DNA of 64,000 nt from Sanguibacter suarezii NBRC 16159 (GTDB taxonomy: Bacteria; Actinomycetota; Actinomycetes; Actinomycetales; Cellulomonadaceae): assembly GCF_001552735.1 (NCBI RefSeq), contig NZ_BCRT01000021.1, forward strand, positions 248,001-312,000, written 5' to 3'. Shown piece by piece: positions 1 through 8,342 of this stretch. The notes beneath the pieces are model-generated. The model made no database searches. It saw only the letters and a program-made list of their open reading frames with translations, and was not told the DNA's origin. A program made the position numbers and the translations under genes. The first letter of the stretch is position 1. Every line of letters starts with the position of its first letter.

Positions 1-491
1 TCCTCGACGAGCCCTCCAACGACCTCGACACCGACATGCTCGCGGCGATGGAGGACCTGCTGGACTCCTGGCCCGGCACGCTGCTCGTGGTCTCCCACGA
101 CCGGTACCTGCTCGAGCGGGTCACCGACCAGCAGTACGCGTTGCTGGACGGGGAGTTCCGCAACGTGCCCGGCGGGGTGGACCAGTACCTGGAGATCCTC
201 AAGGCACGTCCGGCCAGCGGCAAGCCCGCGGTGACCACCACCGGGAAGTCCTCGTCCGGGTCGTCGTCCTCGAGCGCTGAGGCCCGGGCCGCCCGCAAGG
301 AGCTCAGCGCCGTCGAGCGCAAGCTCACCAAGACCACGGACCAGATCGCGGCGCTGCACGAGAAGATGGCTGCCCACGACCTGGAGGACTTCACCGGGCT
401 CACTGCCCTCAACGACCAGCTCAAGGCGCTGCAGAGCGAGGTCACCACGCTCGAGGAGCGGTGGATGGAGCTCGCCCAGCTCGTCGACTGA
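1..491 (+). CDS. ABC-F family ATP-binding protein, C-terminal fragment
   Basis: The open frame enters from the left edge (first full codon at base 3) and ends at TGA 489-491, so only the last ~162 residues are present. They begin within the Walker B motif LDEPSNDLDTDML of the second ABC domain, followed by the H-loop segment VVSHDRYLLERV. A Ser-rich linker and a predicted C-terminal coiled coil (ERKLTKTTDQIAALHEKM onward) match the Uup-type ABC-F architecture. Family members are soluble, ribosome-associated ATPases without membrane domains that rescue stalled ribosomes or confer antibiotic resistance. Which subfamily this is cannot be decided without the N-terminal half. It converges on ispE with a 33-nt gap. 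Confidence 0.9.
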   Translation, partial: LDEPSNDLDTDMLAAMEDLLDSWPGTLLVVSHDRYLLERVTDQQYALLDGEFRNVPGGVDQYLEILKARPASGKPAVTTTGKSSSGSSSSSAEARAARKELSAVERKLTKTTDQIAALHEKMAAHDLEDFTGLTALNDQLKALQSEVTTLEERWMELAQLVD

Positions 492-524
492 CGGACGCTC
501 GGCGCTCGGCGCTCGGCGCTCGGG

Positions 525-1463
525 TCAGACGACGACCCGTGCGCCGGGCACCGGCCCGGAGGCGCAGACCGCCGACTCGCACACACCGGCGACGGTAAGG
601 GCGGCGGCGATGGCCAGGGCGTGCTGGCGGCTGCGGCCGAGGGCGGCGATCGTGGGTCCCGACCCGGAGACGATCACACCCAGCGCACCCGCCGTCCGCG
701 CGGCGGCCATCGTCTCGCGCAGGTCGGGAGCCAGGTCGAGCGCGGAGGCCTGCAGGTCGTTGGACAGCGCCGCGCCCAGCCGCTCCGCGTCTCCGGCGCG
801 CAGAGCCGACATGAGGGCGGTGTCGGCGCCGTCGGGCATGTCGTGGTCGTTCTCGGTGATCGCGTCGAAGTGCCGGAACACCGCGGGGGTGGACAGTCCC
901 TCGCTGCGCAGGGCGAAGGCCCAGTGGAACTGACCGTGGACCATCGCCGGGGTGAGCGTGTCTCCCCGCCCTGTCCCCACGGCCGTGTGCCCGGTCAGGG
1001 CGAAGGGCACGTCGGCGCCGAGGGTGGCACCGACCGCGCACAGCTCCTCACGCAGCAGTCCGGTCCCCCACAGCGCGTCCAGGGCGACGAGGGTCGCAGC
1101 GGCGTCGGCTGACCCGCCGGCCATCCCGCCGGCCACCGGCACACCCTTGGTGATCTCCAGGTGGGCTCCCTGCTCGACGCCGGTGTGCTCGGCCAGGGCT
1201 CGCGCTGCCCGCAGCGCGAGGTTGCTCTCGTCCGTGGGGACGAGCTCCGCGCCCGGACCCTGGACGGCGAGGGTGAGGTCCTCCGACGCCGTGGCGCGCA
1301 CGTCCTCATAGAGGGACACCGCCTGGAACACCGTGACCAGCGGGTGATACCCGTCCGGGCCCACCGGCCCCACGTGCAGGGAGAGGTTGACCTTGCCCGG
1401 AGCGCGCACCAGGACCGAGGCGGGCTGCTCGCCCACGCTGCTCAGGTGCTTGAGGGTGGTCAC
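525..1463 (-). CDS. ispE: 4-diphosphocytidyl-2-C-methyl-D-erythritol kinase
   Basis: 312 residues, the usual length. IspE phosphorylates CDP-methylerythritol at the 2-hydroxyl using ATP in the MEP isoprenoid pathway. The N-terminus carries the substrate motif [13 protein letters not shown], and the GHMP-kinase ATP loop is [14 protein letters not shown] near residues 108-121. A C-terminal GSGPTIAAL motif (third GHMP motif) is also present. The start is GTG 1463, overlapping the rsmA stop as GTGA, so translation is probably coupled to rsmA. The order rpfB-rsmA-ispE is the conserved actinobacterial arrangement. Confidence 0.96.
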   Translation of the reverse strand: MTTLKHLSSVGEQPASVLVRAPGKVNLSLHVGPVGPDGYHPLVTVFQAVSLYEDVRATASEDLTLAVQGPGAELVPTDESNLALRAARALAEHTGVEQGAHLEITKGVPVAGGMAGGSADAAATLVALDALWGTGLLREELCAVGATLGADVPFALTGHTAVGTGRGDTLTPAMVHGQFHWAFALRSEGLSTPAVFRHFDAITENDHDMPDGADTALMSALRAGDAERLGAALSNDLQASALDLAPDLRETMAAARTAGALGVIVSGSGPTIAALGRSRQHALAIAAALTVAGVCESAVCASGPVPGARVVV

Positions 1464-2350
1464 TGGTCCGTCGCGGCGGCGCGGGCCGCGGCGGCGTCGT
1501 CGAGCGCCTCGGCGATCCGGGCGAACTCCTCGACGGTGAGCCGCTCGCCGCGGGCGCCCGGGTCGATGCCGGCCGCCTCCAGCGCCTCCTGGGCCAGAGC
1601 CGGTGAGCCGGCCAGGCCGGCCAGCGCCCCGCGCAGGGTCTTGCGACGCTGGGCGAAGGCCGCGTCGACCACCTGGAAGACCCGTTCCCGGCTCGCGCGG
1701 GTCTGCGGGTGCTCGCGGCGCTCGAGCAGCACCAGGGCGGAGTCGACGTTGGGCACGGGCCAGAACACCGAGCGGCCGATGGTCGCGGTGCGTCGCGCCG
1801 TGGCGTACCAGGCGGCCTTGACCGAGGGGATGCCGTAGGTCCGGTTCCCCGGCGGCGCGGCCAGGCGGTCGGCCACCTCGGCCTGGACCATGACGAGCAC
1901 GCGGTCGAGGGTGTCGAAGCGCTCCAGGAAGGTCAGCAGCACCGGGACGGCGACGTTGTAGGGCAGGTTGGCCACGAGGGCGGTGGGCGGCGGTCCAGGC
2001 AGCTCGGTGACCGTCAGGGCGTCCTGCAGGACGACGGTGAGGTCGCCGGCGCGCTCGGGGGCCATGGTCGCGATCGTGTCAGGCAGCTGGGCGGCGAGCA
2101 CCGGGTCGATCTCGACCGCGACGACGCTCATCCCGGCCTCGAGCAGCCCCAGGGTCAACGACCCCAGCCCGGGGCCCACCTCGACGACGCGCTGGCCCTC
2201 GGTGAGCCCGGCGGCACGGACGATCTTGCGCACCGTGCCGGCGTCGTGCACGAAGTTCTGGCCGAGGGTCTTGGTGGGCCGGACGCCCAAACGCCCTGCC
2301 AGGTCACGGATCTGGGCCGGACCGAGCAGGGCGTTCGAGGTATCAGTCAT
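1460..2350 (-). CDS. rsmA: 16S rRNA (adenine1518-N6/adenine1519-N6)-dimethyltransferase
   Basis: 296 residues. RsmA (KsgA) dimethylates two adjacent adenines in the 3'-terminal hairpin of 16S rRNA during late 30S assembly, using SAM. Visible motifs are the N-terminal LGQNFVHD, the SAM motif [13 protein letters not shown], the acidic motif [10 protein letters not shown], and the catalytic motif [13 protein letters not shown]. It lies just downstream of rpfB on the same strand but has its own likely promoter: a TAGGCT hexamer ends 7 nt before the ATG and no Shine-Dalgarno is seen, suggesting a leaderless message. It overlaps ispE by 4 nt. Confidence 0.97.
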   Translation of the reverse strand: MTDTSNALLGPAQIRDLAGRLGVRPTKTLGQNFVHDAGTVRKIVRAAGLTEGQRVVEVGPGLGSLTLGLLEAGMSVVAVEIDPVLAAQLPDTIATMAPERAGDLTVVLQDALTVTELPGPPPTALVANLPYNVAVPVLLTFLERFDTLDRVLVMVQAEVADRLAAPPGNRTYGIPSVKAAWYATARRTATIGRSVFWPVPNVDSALVLLERREHPQTRASRERVFQVVDAAFAQRRKTLRGALAGLAGSPALAQEALEAAGIDPGARGERLTVEEFARIAEALDDAAAARAAATDQ

Positions 2351-2357
2351 ACGGATG

Positions 2358-2363
2358 AGCCTA
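2358..2363 (-). promoter_or_regulatory. -10 box of rsmA (leaderless spacing)
   Basis: TAGGCT on the minus strand, 7 nt before the rsmA ATG. No purine-rich ribosome site lies between them. Confidence 0.55.
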
Positions 2364-2396
2364 AAGGTTCATCCGCAGTGCTGCGTCAAGGGTGCG

Positions 2397-3944
2397 TCAC
2401 CGCAGCCCGAGCTTGGAGGAGCAGTGCGGCCACTGGCCCCAGCCCGAGCGGGCCTGGAGAGCCTGGGCAAGGCGGGTCTGCTCGGCCGCGCTGGCCTGCG
2501 AGGGCAGACCGGAGCCACCGAGGGACTGCCACGTGCCCACCGAGAACTGGTAGAGGCCGTGGTACAGACCGTTCTTGGAGACGATCGAGGGGTTGCCCCC
2601 CGACTCGCACTGCGCGAGCTTGCTCCACACGTCACCGGCGGCAGCGACCGTCGGTGCGGCCGAGGAGGCGGTCTCACCGCTCCCGGAGGCAGCCGGAGCC
2701 GGTGCCTCGGAGGAGGCGGCCGGAGCCTTGGCAGCCGGGGCTGCCGGTGCGGGCGCCGGCTTGACGACCGGACGCTCCTTGGTGCCCTTGACGACCACCT
2801 TGTTCACGGGGGCGACGGACACCTCGTCGGAGACGAGGGTGCGGGACTCCTCGACGCCGTCGACCGTGGTGACCGAGTGGACCGTGGTCTGCTGGCCCTC
2901 GACGCCCTCGACCGTGGTCACCGGGTCGAGGTCCTTGAAGCGGTTGGGGTCTTCCTCGATGACGGTCTCGAAGGGGATCGGCGTGGTGACGGTCTCCTCC
3001 GCGACGGCGACGCGGTTGATGACGATCGCCAGCTCGGTGTCGTCCAGACGCGGGTCCGCGATGACATCGCTGGTGGCGTCCTCGGCGGCAGGGGCCGCGT
3101 CCACGGACGCGGTCTCCACGCCGGCCTCGGCAGGCGCAGCCTCGGTCCCGGCCGCAGCGGCGGCAGCCGCCTCAGCCTCGGCCGCGGCAGCCGCCTCGGC
3201 GGCCTCCCGCTCGGCCTGAGCCTGCTGGGCTGCGAGAGCCTCGGCGGTGGGGACGTGCTGGACCGAGACGCGGTCCAGCTCGCCGACCTGGACGCCGTGG
3301 TCCTCGAGGACGTCGGAGACGTCCTGAGCACCGCTGGGCACCTCGGTCTCGCCTCCGTCCACCTTGAGCTTGACGGGGCCGTCGATGGACAGCCGCAGGC
3401 CGAGGTCGACACGACCGTCACCCTCGGACCGCGAGGCCACGAGGGAGACGTCGTCGGCGCGACCGGCGTAGGCGGCGAGCACCTCGTCGGCGTCGACCGC
3501 GGTGGTCGTGATGGTCGTGGGCACGCCGTCCTGCTGGATGGTGACCTCGCGGGCGTAGCGCACCACGATGTCCGCGTCGTCGCTCAGGGCGGCGTTCTGG
3601 GAGGGGGCCACCACGTCGTCCGAGCCGACGGTGATGCCACGCTCCTCGAGCAGGCCATCGACGGACCCGGCGAAGGTGGAGATGGTCTGGACGTTGCCGT
3701 CGACGTCCAGGGTGACGGTCTTGTGGGCGTTGGCGTACACGGCGGTTCCGCCTGCGACGAGGGCTAGGGCCAGTCCACCGGCGATAGGCCAGGTGCGGCG
3801 CCTCGTGCGGCCGCTGCTGCGGCTGGGTGCGTCGGTGTCGACGCTGTCGGAGGTGATGGCTGGGTCAGTGAGGTTGAGAGTCTCACCAGGCTCTGTCGGT
3901 TGCGCGCCTGAGCGCGCCGAGAAAGCACTGAAGGGATTTTTCAT
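2397..3944 (-). CDS. rpfB: Resuscitation-promoting factor (DUF348-G5-Rpf domain)
   Basis: 515 residues. Rpf proteins are secreted or membrane-anchored muralytic transglycosylases that help restart growth of dormant actinobacteria. An N-terminal cytoplasmic tail precedes one membrane segment (about residues 52-70). Three YabE-type DUF348 ubiquitin-like repeats follow, then an Ala/Glu-rich segment (~residues 230-290), a G5 domain (~310-385) and a Pro/Ala linker. The C-terminal Rpf catalytic domain (~440-515) contains the catalytic Glu in QCESGGNP and a second Cys in WPHCSS for the domain disulfide. The start is ATG 3944, without a strong Shine-Dalgarno. Its promoter lies ~190 nt upstream. The rpfB-ksgA-ispE order matches what I recall for M. 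tuberculosis Rv1009-Rv1011. Confidence 0.95.
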   Translation of the reverse strand: MKNPFSAFSARSGAQPTEPGETLNLTDPAITSDSVDTDAPSRSSGRTRRRTWPIAGGLALALVAGGTAVYANAHKTVTLDVDGNVQTISTFAGSVDGLLEERGITVGSDDVVAPSQNAALSDDADIVVRYAREVTIQQDGVPTTITTTAVDADEVLAAYAGRADDVSLVASRSEGDGRVDLGLRLSIDGPVKLKVDGGETEVPSGAQDVSDVLEDHGVQVGELDRVSVQHVPTAEALAAQQAQAEREAAEAAAAAEAEAAAAAAAGTEAAPAEAGVETASVDAAPAAEDATSDVIADPRLDDTELAIVINRVAVAEETVTTPIPFETVIEEDPNRFKDLDPVTTVEGVEGQQTTVHSVTTVDGVEESRTLVSDEVSVAPVNKVVVKGTKERPVVKPAPAPAAPAAKAPAASSEAPAPAASGSGETASSAAPTVAAAGDVWSKLAQCESGGNPSIVSKNGLYHGLYQFSVGTWQSLGGSGLPSQASAAEQTRLAQALQARSGWGQWPHCSSKLGLR

Positions 3945-4143
3945 GAGTGTCCAGACGTCGTCCTATCCGGGCACAGAACTGTGGCTGCGGGATTGCACCG
4001 CGGCCCTCCGGCGGAGGGCGCCACGTCGATTCTGATCCGGCCGTCGCCGGCGACCCATGGACGGTGTTCCATCCAGTAGCACCGGCATCGCCACGGTCTG
4101 GGGGGTCGTGGGACCTCACAGAAATGCACCATGGCGACGTTCG
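3945..4143 (-). promoter_or_regulatory. Long untranslated leader of rpfB
   Basis: About 190 nt separate the predicted promoter from the rpfB start. The leader holds a 7-bp hairpin GCCCTCC-GGC-GGAGGGC (4003-4019) and a 12-bp perfect palindrome GTCGCCGGCGAC (4043-4054). I looked for the c-di-AMP riboswitch known to precede rpf genes in other actinobacteria and did not find its conserved blocks. No convincing small gene is seen. Confidence 0.4.
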
Positions 4144-4172
4144 ACCGTAACCGATCCGTGACCCTGAGCCAA
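4144..4172 (-). promoter_or_regulatory. Sigma-70-type promoter of rpfB
   Basis: On the minus strand TTGGCT (-35, 4172-4167) is followed after exactly 17 bp by TACGGT (-10, 4149-4144). This is the best vegetative promoter match in the rpfB upstream region and predicts a start near 4137. The rest of the gene-free stretch (4173-4378), up to the stop of the neighbouring G5 gene, shows no further gene and no clear terminator. Confidence 0.5.
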
Positions 4173-4378
4173 CTTATCCACGGCATCTTCACGAGGTCCA
4201 TCGGCGGTTCGGCTTGCGTCCAGATGCCACGAGAGACAGTGTTCTCGCTGCTCAGATCCCAGGAAGAGGGTGGCTCACGGGGTGGCTCGGCACGTCAGAT
4301 CACGGTCTCGGCCGGGGCCACGATCTGCGACACACGCGGCAGAAAGGACGGTCCGTGCCGGCCATTCCTGGCGAGGGA

Positions 4379-5560
4379 CTAGTACCAGCCCGTGCTCTTG
4401 GAGTGGGCCCACGCCCCGCACGGGGTGCCGTAGCGACCCTCGATGTACCCCAGCCCCCAGGTGATCTGGGTGGCAGCGTTGGTGCGCCAGTCAGCCCCGG
4501 CGCTGGCCATCTTCGAGCCGGGGAGAGCCTGCGGGATGCCATAGGCGCCGCTCGAGGCGTTGGCGGCGCTGGCGTTCCACTTGCTCTCCTTGGTCCACAG
4601 CGACTCCAGGCAGGCGTACTGGTCGTCGCCCCAGCCCTTCTCGAGCGCCATCGACTGCCCGAGCGCCCGTGCCGTCCCTGGGTCCACCTGGACCAGAGCC
4701 GGGTCAGGCAGCTCCATGGTCCCCAGGTGAACGATCTCGTTGCGCGCCTCGACGGTGATCTGCTGGGCCACCACGACGCGCGAGGCCTCCACGCCGTCCA
4801 CGAGGGTCACGTCGTAGGTGGTCACGGCCTGCCCCACCCGCCCGGTCTGCTTGACCAGACGCTGACCGACGACGAGCTTGGGGTCCTCGATCTCTTCGAC
4901 AGTGAAGGGCAGCACCTCGGTGAGCACGGTGGCGGACTCCCCGGCCCGGCCGACGGTGATGACCTGCCCTGTCTCGATGGCGCTGGACAGGTCCGCCGAG
5001 ACCACGTCACCGGGGAAGAGCACGACGCCGGCGTTGGCCAGCACGGCGCGCACGGACTCCTCGGTGGTGACCACCGGGATCTGCTGACCGTCGATCGCGA
5101 TGGTCACGTCCTTGAGCGTGGAGATCTTCAGCGGGTTGCGGCCCACGGCCTCCGAGCGGGAGGCGGAGACGTCGGCGCCGGCTGCGCGGGGGCCGATCTC
5201 GTCGAGGACCTCGCCGACGGTCAGTGCCGTGGACTGGATGGACTGGGGTGTGCCGTCGATCTCGACGTCGACCGTGCGCATGGTCCGCACGACGATGAGG
5301 TCACCGTCGGAGACCGAGCTGGCGGAGGAGGGGAAGACCTCGTCCTGGTCTCCCAGGACCACCTGGTGGCTGGCGAGCACGTCGTTGACGGTCGACCCGA
5401 AGGCCGTCACCGTCCGGACGTCGCCGTCGACCTCGATGGTGATGGTCTTGTGCATCGTGGTGAAGGCGGAGGTGCCGGCGACCAGGGCGACGAGGACAGA
5501 GCCTTGGATCACCCGACGGGCGGGCAGGCGCAGGGCGCTGACGTGGCGATTCGCGCTCAA
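4379..5560 (-). CDS. DUF348-G5 protein with Apf/SLT-like transglycosylase domain
   Basis: 393 residues from TTG 5560. The domain order parallels the adjacent rpfB: short cytoplasmic tail, one membrane segment, DUF348 repeats, then a G5 domain (~residues 250-320). The C-terminal domain differs, however. It is an aggregation-promoting-factor / lytic-transglycosylase-like module with the likely catalytic Glu in LWTKESKWNASAAN and a GAYGIPQALPGSKM motif, ending in Trp-Tyr. It probably cleaves peptidoglycan outside the membrane. Start choice: TTG 5560 follows a strong AGAGGAAGG site by 7 nt. ATG 5632 behind a GGAGG is the alternative and would add 24 residues. Confidence 0.85.
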   Translation of the reverse strand: MSANRHVSALRLPARRVIQGSVLVALVAGTSAFTTMHKTITIEVDGDVRTVTAFGSTVNDVLASHQVVLGDQDEVFPSSASSVSDGDLIVVRTMRTVDVEIDGTPQSIQSTALTVGEVLDEIGPRAAGADVSASRSEAVGRNPLKISTLKDVTIAIDGQQIPVVTTEESVRAVLANAGVVLFPGDVVSADLSSAIETGQVITVGRAGESATVLTEVLPFTVEEIEDPKLVVGQRLVKQTGRVGQAVTTYDVTLVDGVEASRVVVAQQITVEARNEIVHLGTMELPDPALVQVDPGTARALGQSMALEKGWGDDQYACLESLWTKESKWNASAANASSGAYGIPQALPGSKMASAGADWRTNAATQITWGLGYIEGRYGTPCGAWAHSKSTGWY

Positions 5561-5735
5561 GCCGGGCCTTCCTCTCGTCACGGTCACGGTGTACGCGGAC
5601 AGTCTGGCACGGACGGCCCGCAGAGTCCGCATCGCTGCGACCTCCACTGATGTCATCGGCACGTCGAGGGCACGACTCCAGCACTCACCGAGACAGATCG
5701 CTGCGGCGACCGTCAGTGCCTGGCGCGAGCCCCGA

Positions 5736-6653
5736 TCACCACTCCCCGTAGACCTGCAGGGAGGTCACCTCGACCGCCCGGCAGGCCTCCTCGAGGGAGA
5801 CCTCCTGGACCGAGGCGATCGTCGCCATGGTCACCGCGGCGAGGTAGGGGGCGTTCGGCCGCCCCCGGAAGGGGTGGGGCGTGAGGTACGGCGCGTCCGT
5901 CTCCACGAGCACCTGGGACAACGGGACCGCGCGCAGCGCCGCCCGCAGCCCGTCGTTGGCGGCGAAGGTCACCGGACCGGCGAAGGAGAGGTACCAGCCC
6001 TGGTCGGCGCACAGCCGGGCCATCTCCTCGTCGCCGGAGAAGCAGTGGAAGACCGTCCGCTCGGGCGCGCCGTCCGCGGCCAGGATGTCCAGCACCTCGG
6101 TGTGGGCGTCGCGGTCGTGGATCTGCAGCGCGAGGCCGAGCTCCTTGGCGAGGGCGATGTGCGCCCGGAAGGAGGCCCGCTGCGCGGCCAGCCCCGCCTC
6201 CCCGGTCCGGAAGAGGTCCATGCCGGTCTCCCCGATGGCCCGGATCCGGTCGTTGCCGCGGGCGATCGCGGCGATCTCGGCGATCGCCTCGTCCAGCCCG
6301 ACGCCGTGCCGCTCGGCGGGGCTGGGCGGCAGACCGTCCGGGCCGACGTCGAGCACCCCGGCGTGCAGGGGCGCCTCGTTGGGGTGGATGGCCACGGCCC
6401 CGACGAGCTCGGGGTGCTCGCGCACCACCGCGTCGGTCCAGCGGGCGGCCGGCAGGTCGCAGCCCACCTGGACCATCCGGGTGATGCCGGCGGCCCGGGC
6501 CGTCGCCACGTGCTCCGCGACGGTGGGCACGGTGGCCCCGTCGGGGAGCACGTGGGCGATCGACTCGAGGTGGGTGTGGTTGTCCACCACCGGCCACGGC
6601 AGCGCCGAGGGCGCCGGCGGCCAGCTCAGGTCACGCTCACGCTTCCTGGCCAC
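5736..6653 (-). CDS. tatD: TatD family metal-dependent hydrolase
   Basis: 305 residues. TatD proteins are TIM-barrel amidohydrolases acting as metal-dependent deoxyribonucleases, with a suggested role in DNA quality control. All ligand motifs are visible: NHTHL (HxH), AIGETGMDLFR (Glu), QIHDRDAH (His), VFHCFSGDEE (His) and VETDAPYLTP (Asp). The gene starts 3 nt after the metG stop, so the two are co-transcribed. metG-tatD-rpfB is a conserved actinobacterial order. Confidence 0.93.
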   Translation of the reverse strand: MARKRERDLSWPPAPSALPWPVVDNHTHLESIAHVLPDGATVPTVAEHVATARAAGITRMVQVGCDLPAARWTDAVVREHPELVGAVAIHPNEAPLHAGVLDVGPDGLPPSPAERHGVGLDEAIAEIAAIARGNDRIRAIGETGMDLFRTGEAGLAAQRASFRAHIALAKELGLALQIHDRDAHTEVLDILAADGAPERTVFHCFSGDEEMARLCADQGWYLSFAGPVTFAANDGLRAALRAVPLSQVLVETDAPYLTPHPFRGRPNAPYLAAVTMATIASVQEVSLEEACRAVEVTSLQVYGEW

Positions 6654-6656
6654 GTC

Positions 6657-8306
6657 TCAGGCCTTGGCGGCGTCGTCCAGCCGCGGGAAGAGCGAGGGCA
6701 CCTTGGTCACCTGCGTGCCTGGGGCCAGCGACCCGAAGGTCGCAGCGCTGGCCACCGGCTGGTCGGCGAGCAGGCCGAGCTGCTCCGCTCCGCCCAGCGA
6801 CGTCCACAGGCCTTCTGCCGCCTTGGGGATGACCGGGTTGAGCAGGATCGCCAGGGTGCGCAGCGCCTCGGCCGCGGTGACCAGGATGGTCGCCAGGCGG
6901 CCGCCCTCCACGCCCAGGCCGTCCTCGCCGGTCTCACCGGGGAGCTTGGCGACCTTCCACGGCTCGGTCTCGGTGAGGTACATGTTCGTGGCGTCCACGA
7001 GGGTCCACACCGCGTTGATCGCCTCGTTCGGGGAGATCCGGTCGATCGCGGCCTCGGCGTCGGCCACGGCCTTGGCGGCGACGGCCGCGAGCGCGGTCTC
7101 GGCGTCCCCGAGGGTCCCGGTCCGCGGCAGCGTGCCGCCGAAGTTCTTGACGATCATCGCCGCGACCCGCGAGGCGAGGTTGCCGAAGCCGTTGGCCAGC
7201 TCGGCGTTGTAGCGCGCGGCCAGGTCCTCCCAGGAGAAGGAGCCGTCCTGGCCGAAGGGGATCGCGCGCATGAAGTAGTAGCGGAAGGCGTCCGAGCCGA
7301 ACTCGTCGATGATCTGGCTCGGGGCGATGCCGGTGAGCTTGGACTTGCTCATCTTCTCCCCGCCCACCAGCAGCCACCCGTGCGCGAACACCGTCGTGGG
7401 CAGGGGCAGCCCGGCGGCCATGAGCATGGCCGGCCAGATCACCGCGTGGAAGCGCAGGATGTCCTTGCCCACCAGGTGCACGTTCGCCGGCCACAGCTCA
7501 GCGAAGCGGGCCTGGTCGGCCGGGTCGTCGGAGTCGAGCCCGACGGCGGTCGCGTAGTTGAGCAGCGCGTCGAACCACACGTACAGCACGTGGGTGGGGT
7601 CCCACGGGATGGGGATGCCCCAGTCGAAGGTGTTGCGGGAGATCGACAGGTCCTGCAGCCCGCCCTTGACGAAGGCGAGCACCTCGTTGCGGGCGCTGGC
7701 CGGCTGGACGAACTCGGGGTGCTCCTCGTAGAGGGCGAGCAGCCGGTCGGCGTACGCGCTCATCTTGAAGAAGTAGTTCTGCTCGGAGAGCATCTCCACC
7801 GGCTTGGAGTGGATCGGGCAGAGCTTGAGGCCCTCGTACTCCCCCGTCCCGTCGACGAGGTCGCCGGGGAGCTTGTACTCCTCGCAGCCCACGCAGTACG
7901 GGCCCTCGTAGGAGCCGGCGTAGATCTCACCCTTGTCGTGCAGGTCCTGGATGAAGGCCTGGACCCGCTCGGTGTGGCGCGGCTGGGTGGTGCGGATGAA
8001 GTCGTCGTTGCGCGCGTCCAGGGTCTCCAGGACCGGCTTCCAGGACGACTCCACGAGGCGGTCGGCCCACTCCTGGGGGGTGACCCCGTTCTCCTCGGCG
8101 GTACGCATGACCTTCTGACCGTGCTCGTCGGTCCCGGTGAGGAACCACACGTTCTCCTGCCGCTGGCGGTGCCAGCGGGTGAGGACGTCCCCGGCGACCG
8201 TGGTGTACGCGTGCCCGATGTGCGGGGCGTCGTTCACGTAGTAGATCGGCGTGGTGAGGTAGAAGGACTGCGCCCCAGCGGGCGCTGCGTTCTCGTCGTG
8301 AGCCAT
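6657..8306 (-). CDS. metG: Methionyl-tRNA synthetase
   Basis: 549 residues. It attaches methionine to elongator and initiator tRNAs in the cytoplasm. The class-Ia signatures are HIGH (in NDAPHIGHAYTT) and KMSKS (in GGEKMSKSKLTG). The connective peptide has a CVGC knuckle and a CPIH pair. There is no C-terminal EMAP/Trbp111 domain, giving the short form usual in actinobacteria. Start choice: ATG 8306 (MAHDEN) lies 7 nt behind a TAACAT -10 hexamer, so a leaderless message is likely. The in-frame ATG at 8315 lies inside that hexamer and is less plausible. Confidence 0.96.
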   Translation of the reverse strand: MAHDENAAPAGAQSFYLTTPIYYVNDAPHIGHAYTTVAGDVLTRWHRQRQENVWFLTGTDEHGQKVMRTAEENGVTPQEWADRLVESSWKPVLETLDARNDDFIRTTQPRHTERVQAFIQDLHDKGEIYAGSYEGPYCVGCEEYKLPGDLVDGTGEYEGLKLCPIHSKPVEMLSEQNYFFKMSAYADRLLALYEEHPEFVQPASARNEVLAFVKGGLQDLSISRNTFDWGIPIPWDPTHVLYVWFDALLNYATAVGLDSDDPADQARFAELWPANVHLVGKDILRFHAVIWPAMLMAAGLPLPTTVFAHGWLLVGGEKMSKSKLTGIAPSQIIDEFGSDAFRYYFMRAIPFGQDGSFSWEDLAARYNAELANGFGNLASRVAAMIVKNFGGTLPRTGTLGDAETALAAVAAKAVADAEAAIDRISPNEAINAVWTLVDATNMYLTETEPWKVAKLPGETGEDGLGVEGGRLATILVTAAEALRTLAILLNPVIPKAAEGLWTSLGGAEQLGLLADQPVASAATFGSLAPGTQVTKVPSLFPRLDDAAKA

Positions 8307-8313
8307 GCAGCCC

Positions 8314-8319
8314 ATGTTA
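8314..8319 (-). promoter_or_regulatory. -10 box of metG (leaderless spacing)
   Basis: TAACAT on the minus strand, 7 nt before the preferred ATG at 8306. Confidence 0.55.
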
Positions 8320-8342
8320 AGGCGTCCGGCGGCTCGTGCCGG

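Noticed and set aside
3941-4378. c-di-AMP riboswitch or short leader peptide upstream of rpfB
   Set aside because: The conserved GGGGGACCCA and CCGACAGCTGACCTCG-type blocks are absent. Short open frames here have no ribosome site and look like chance frames.
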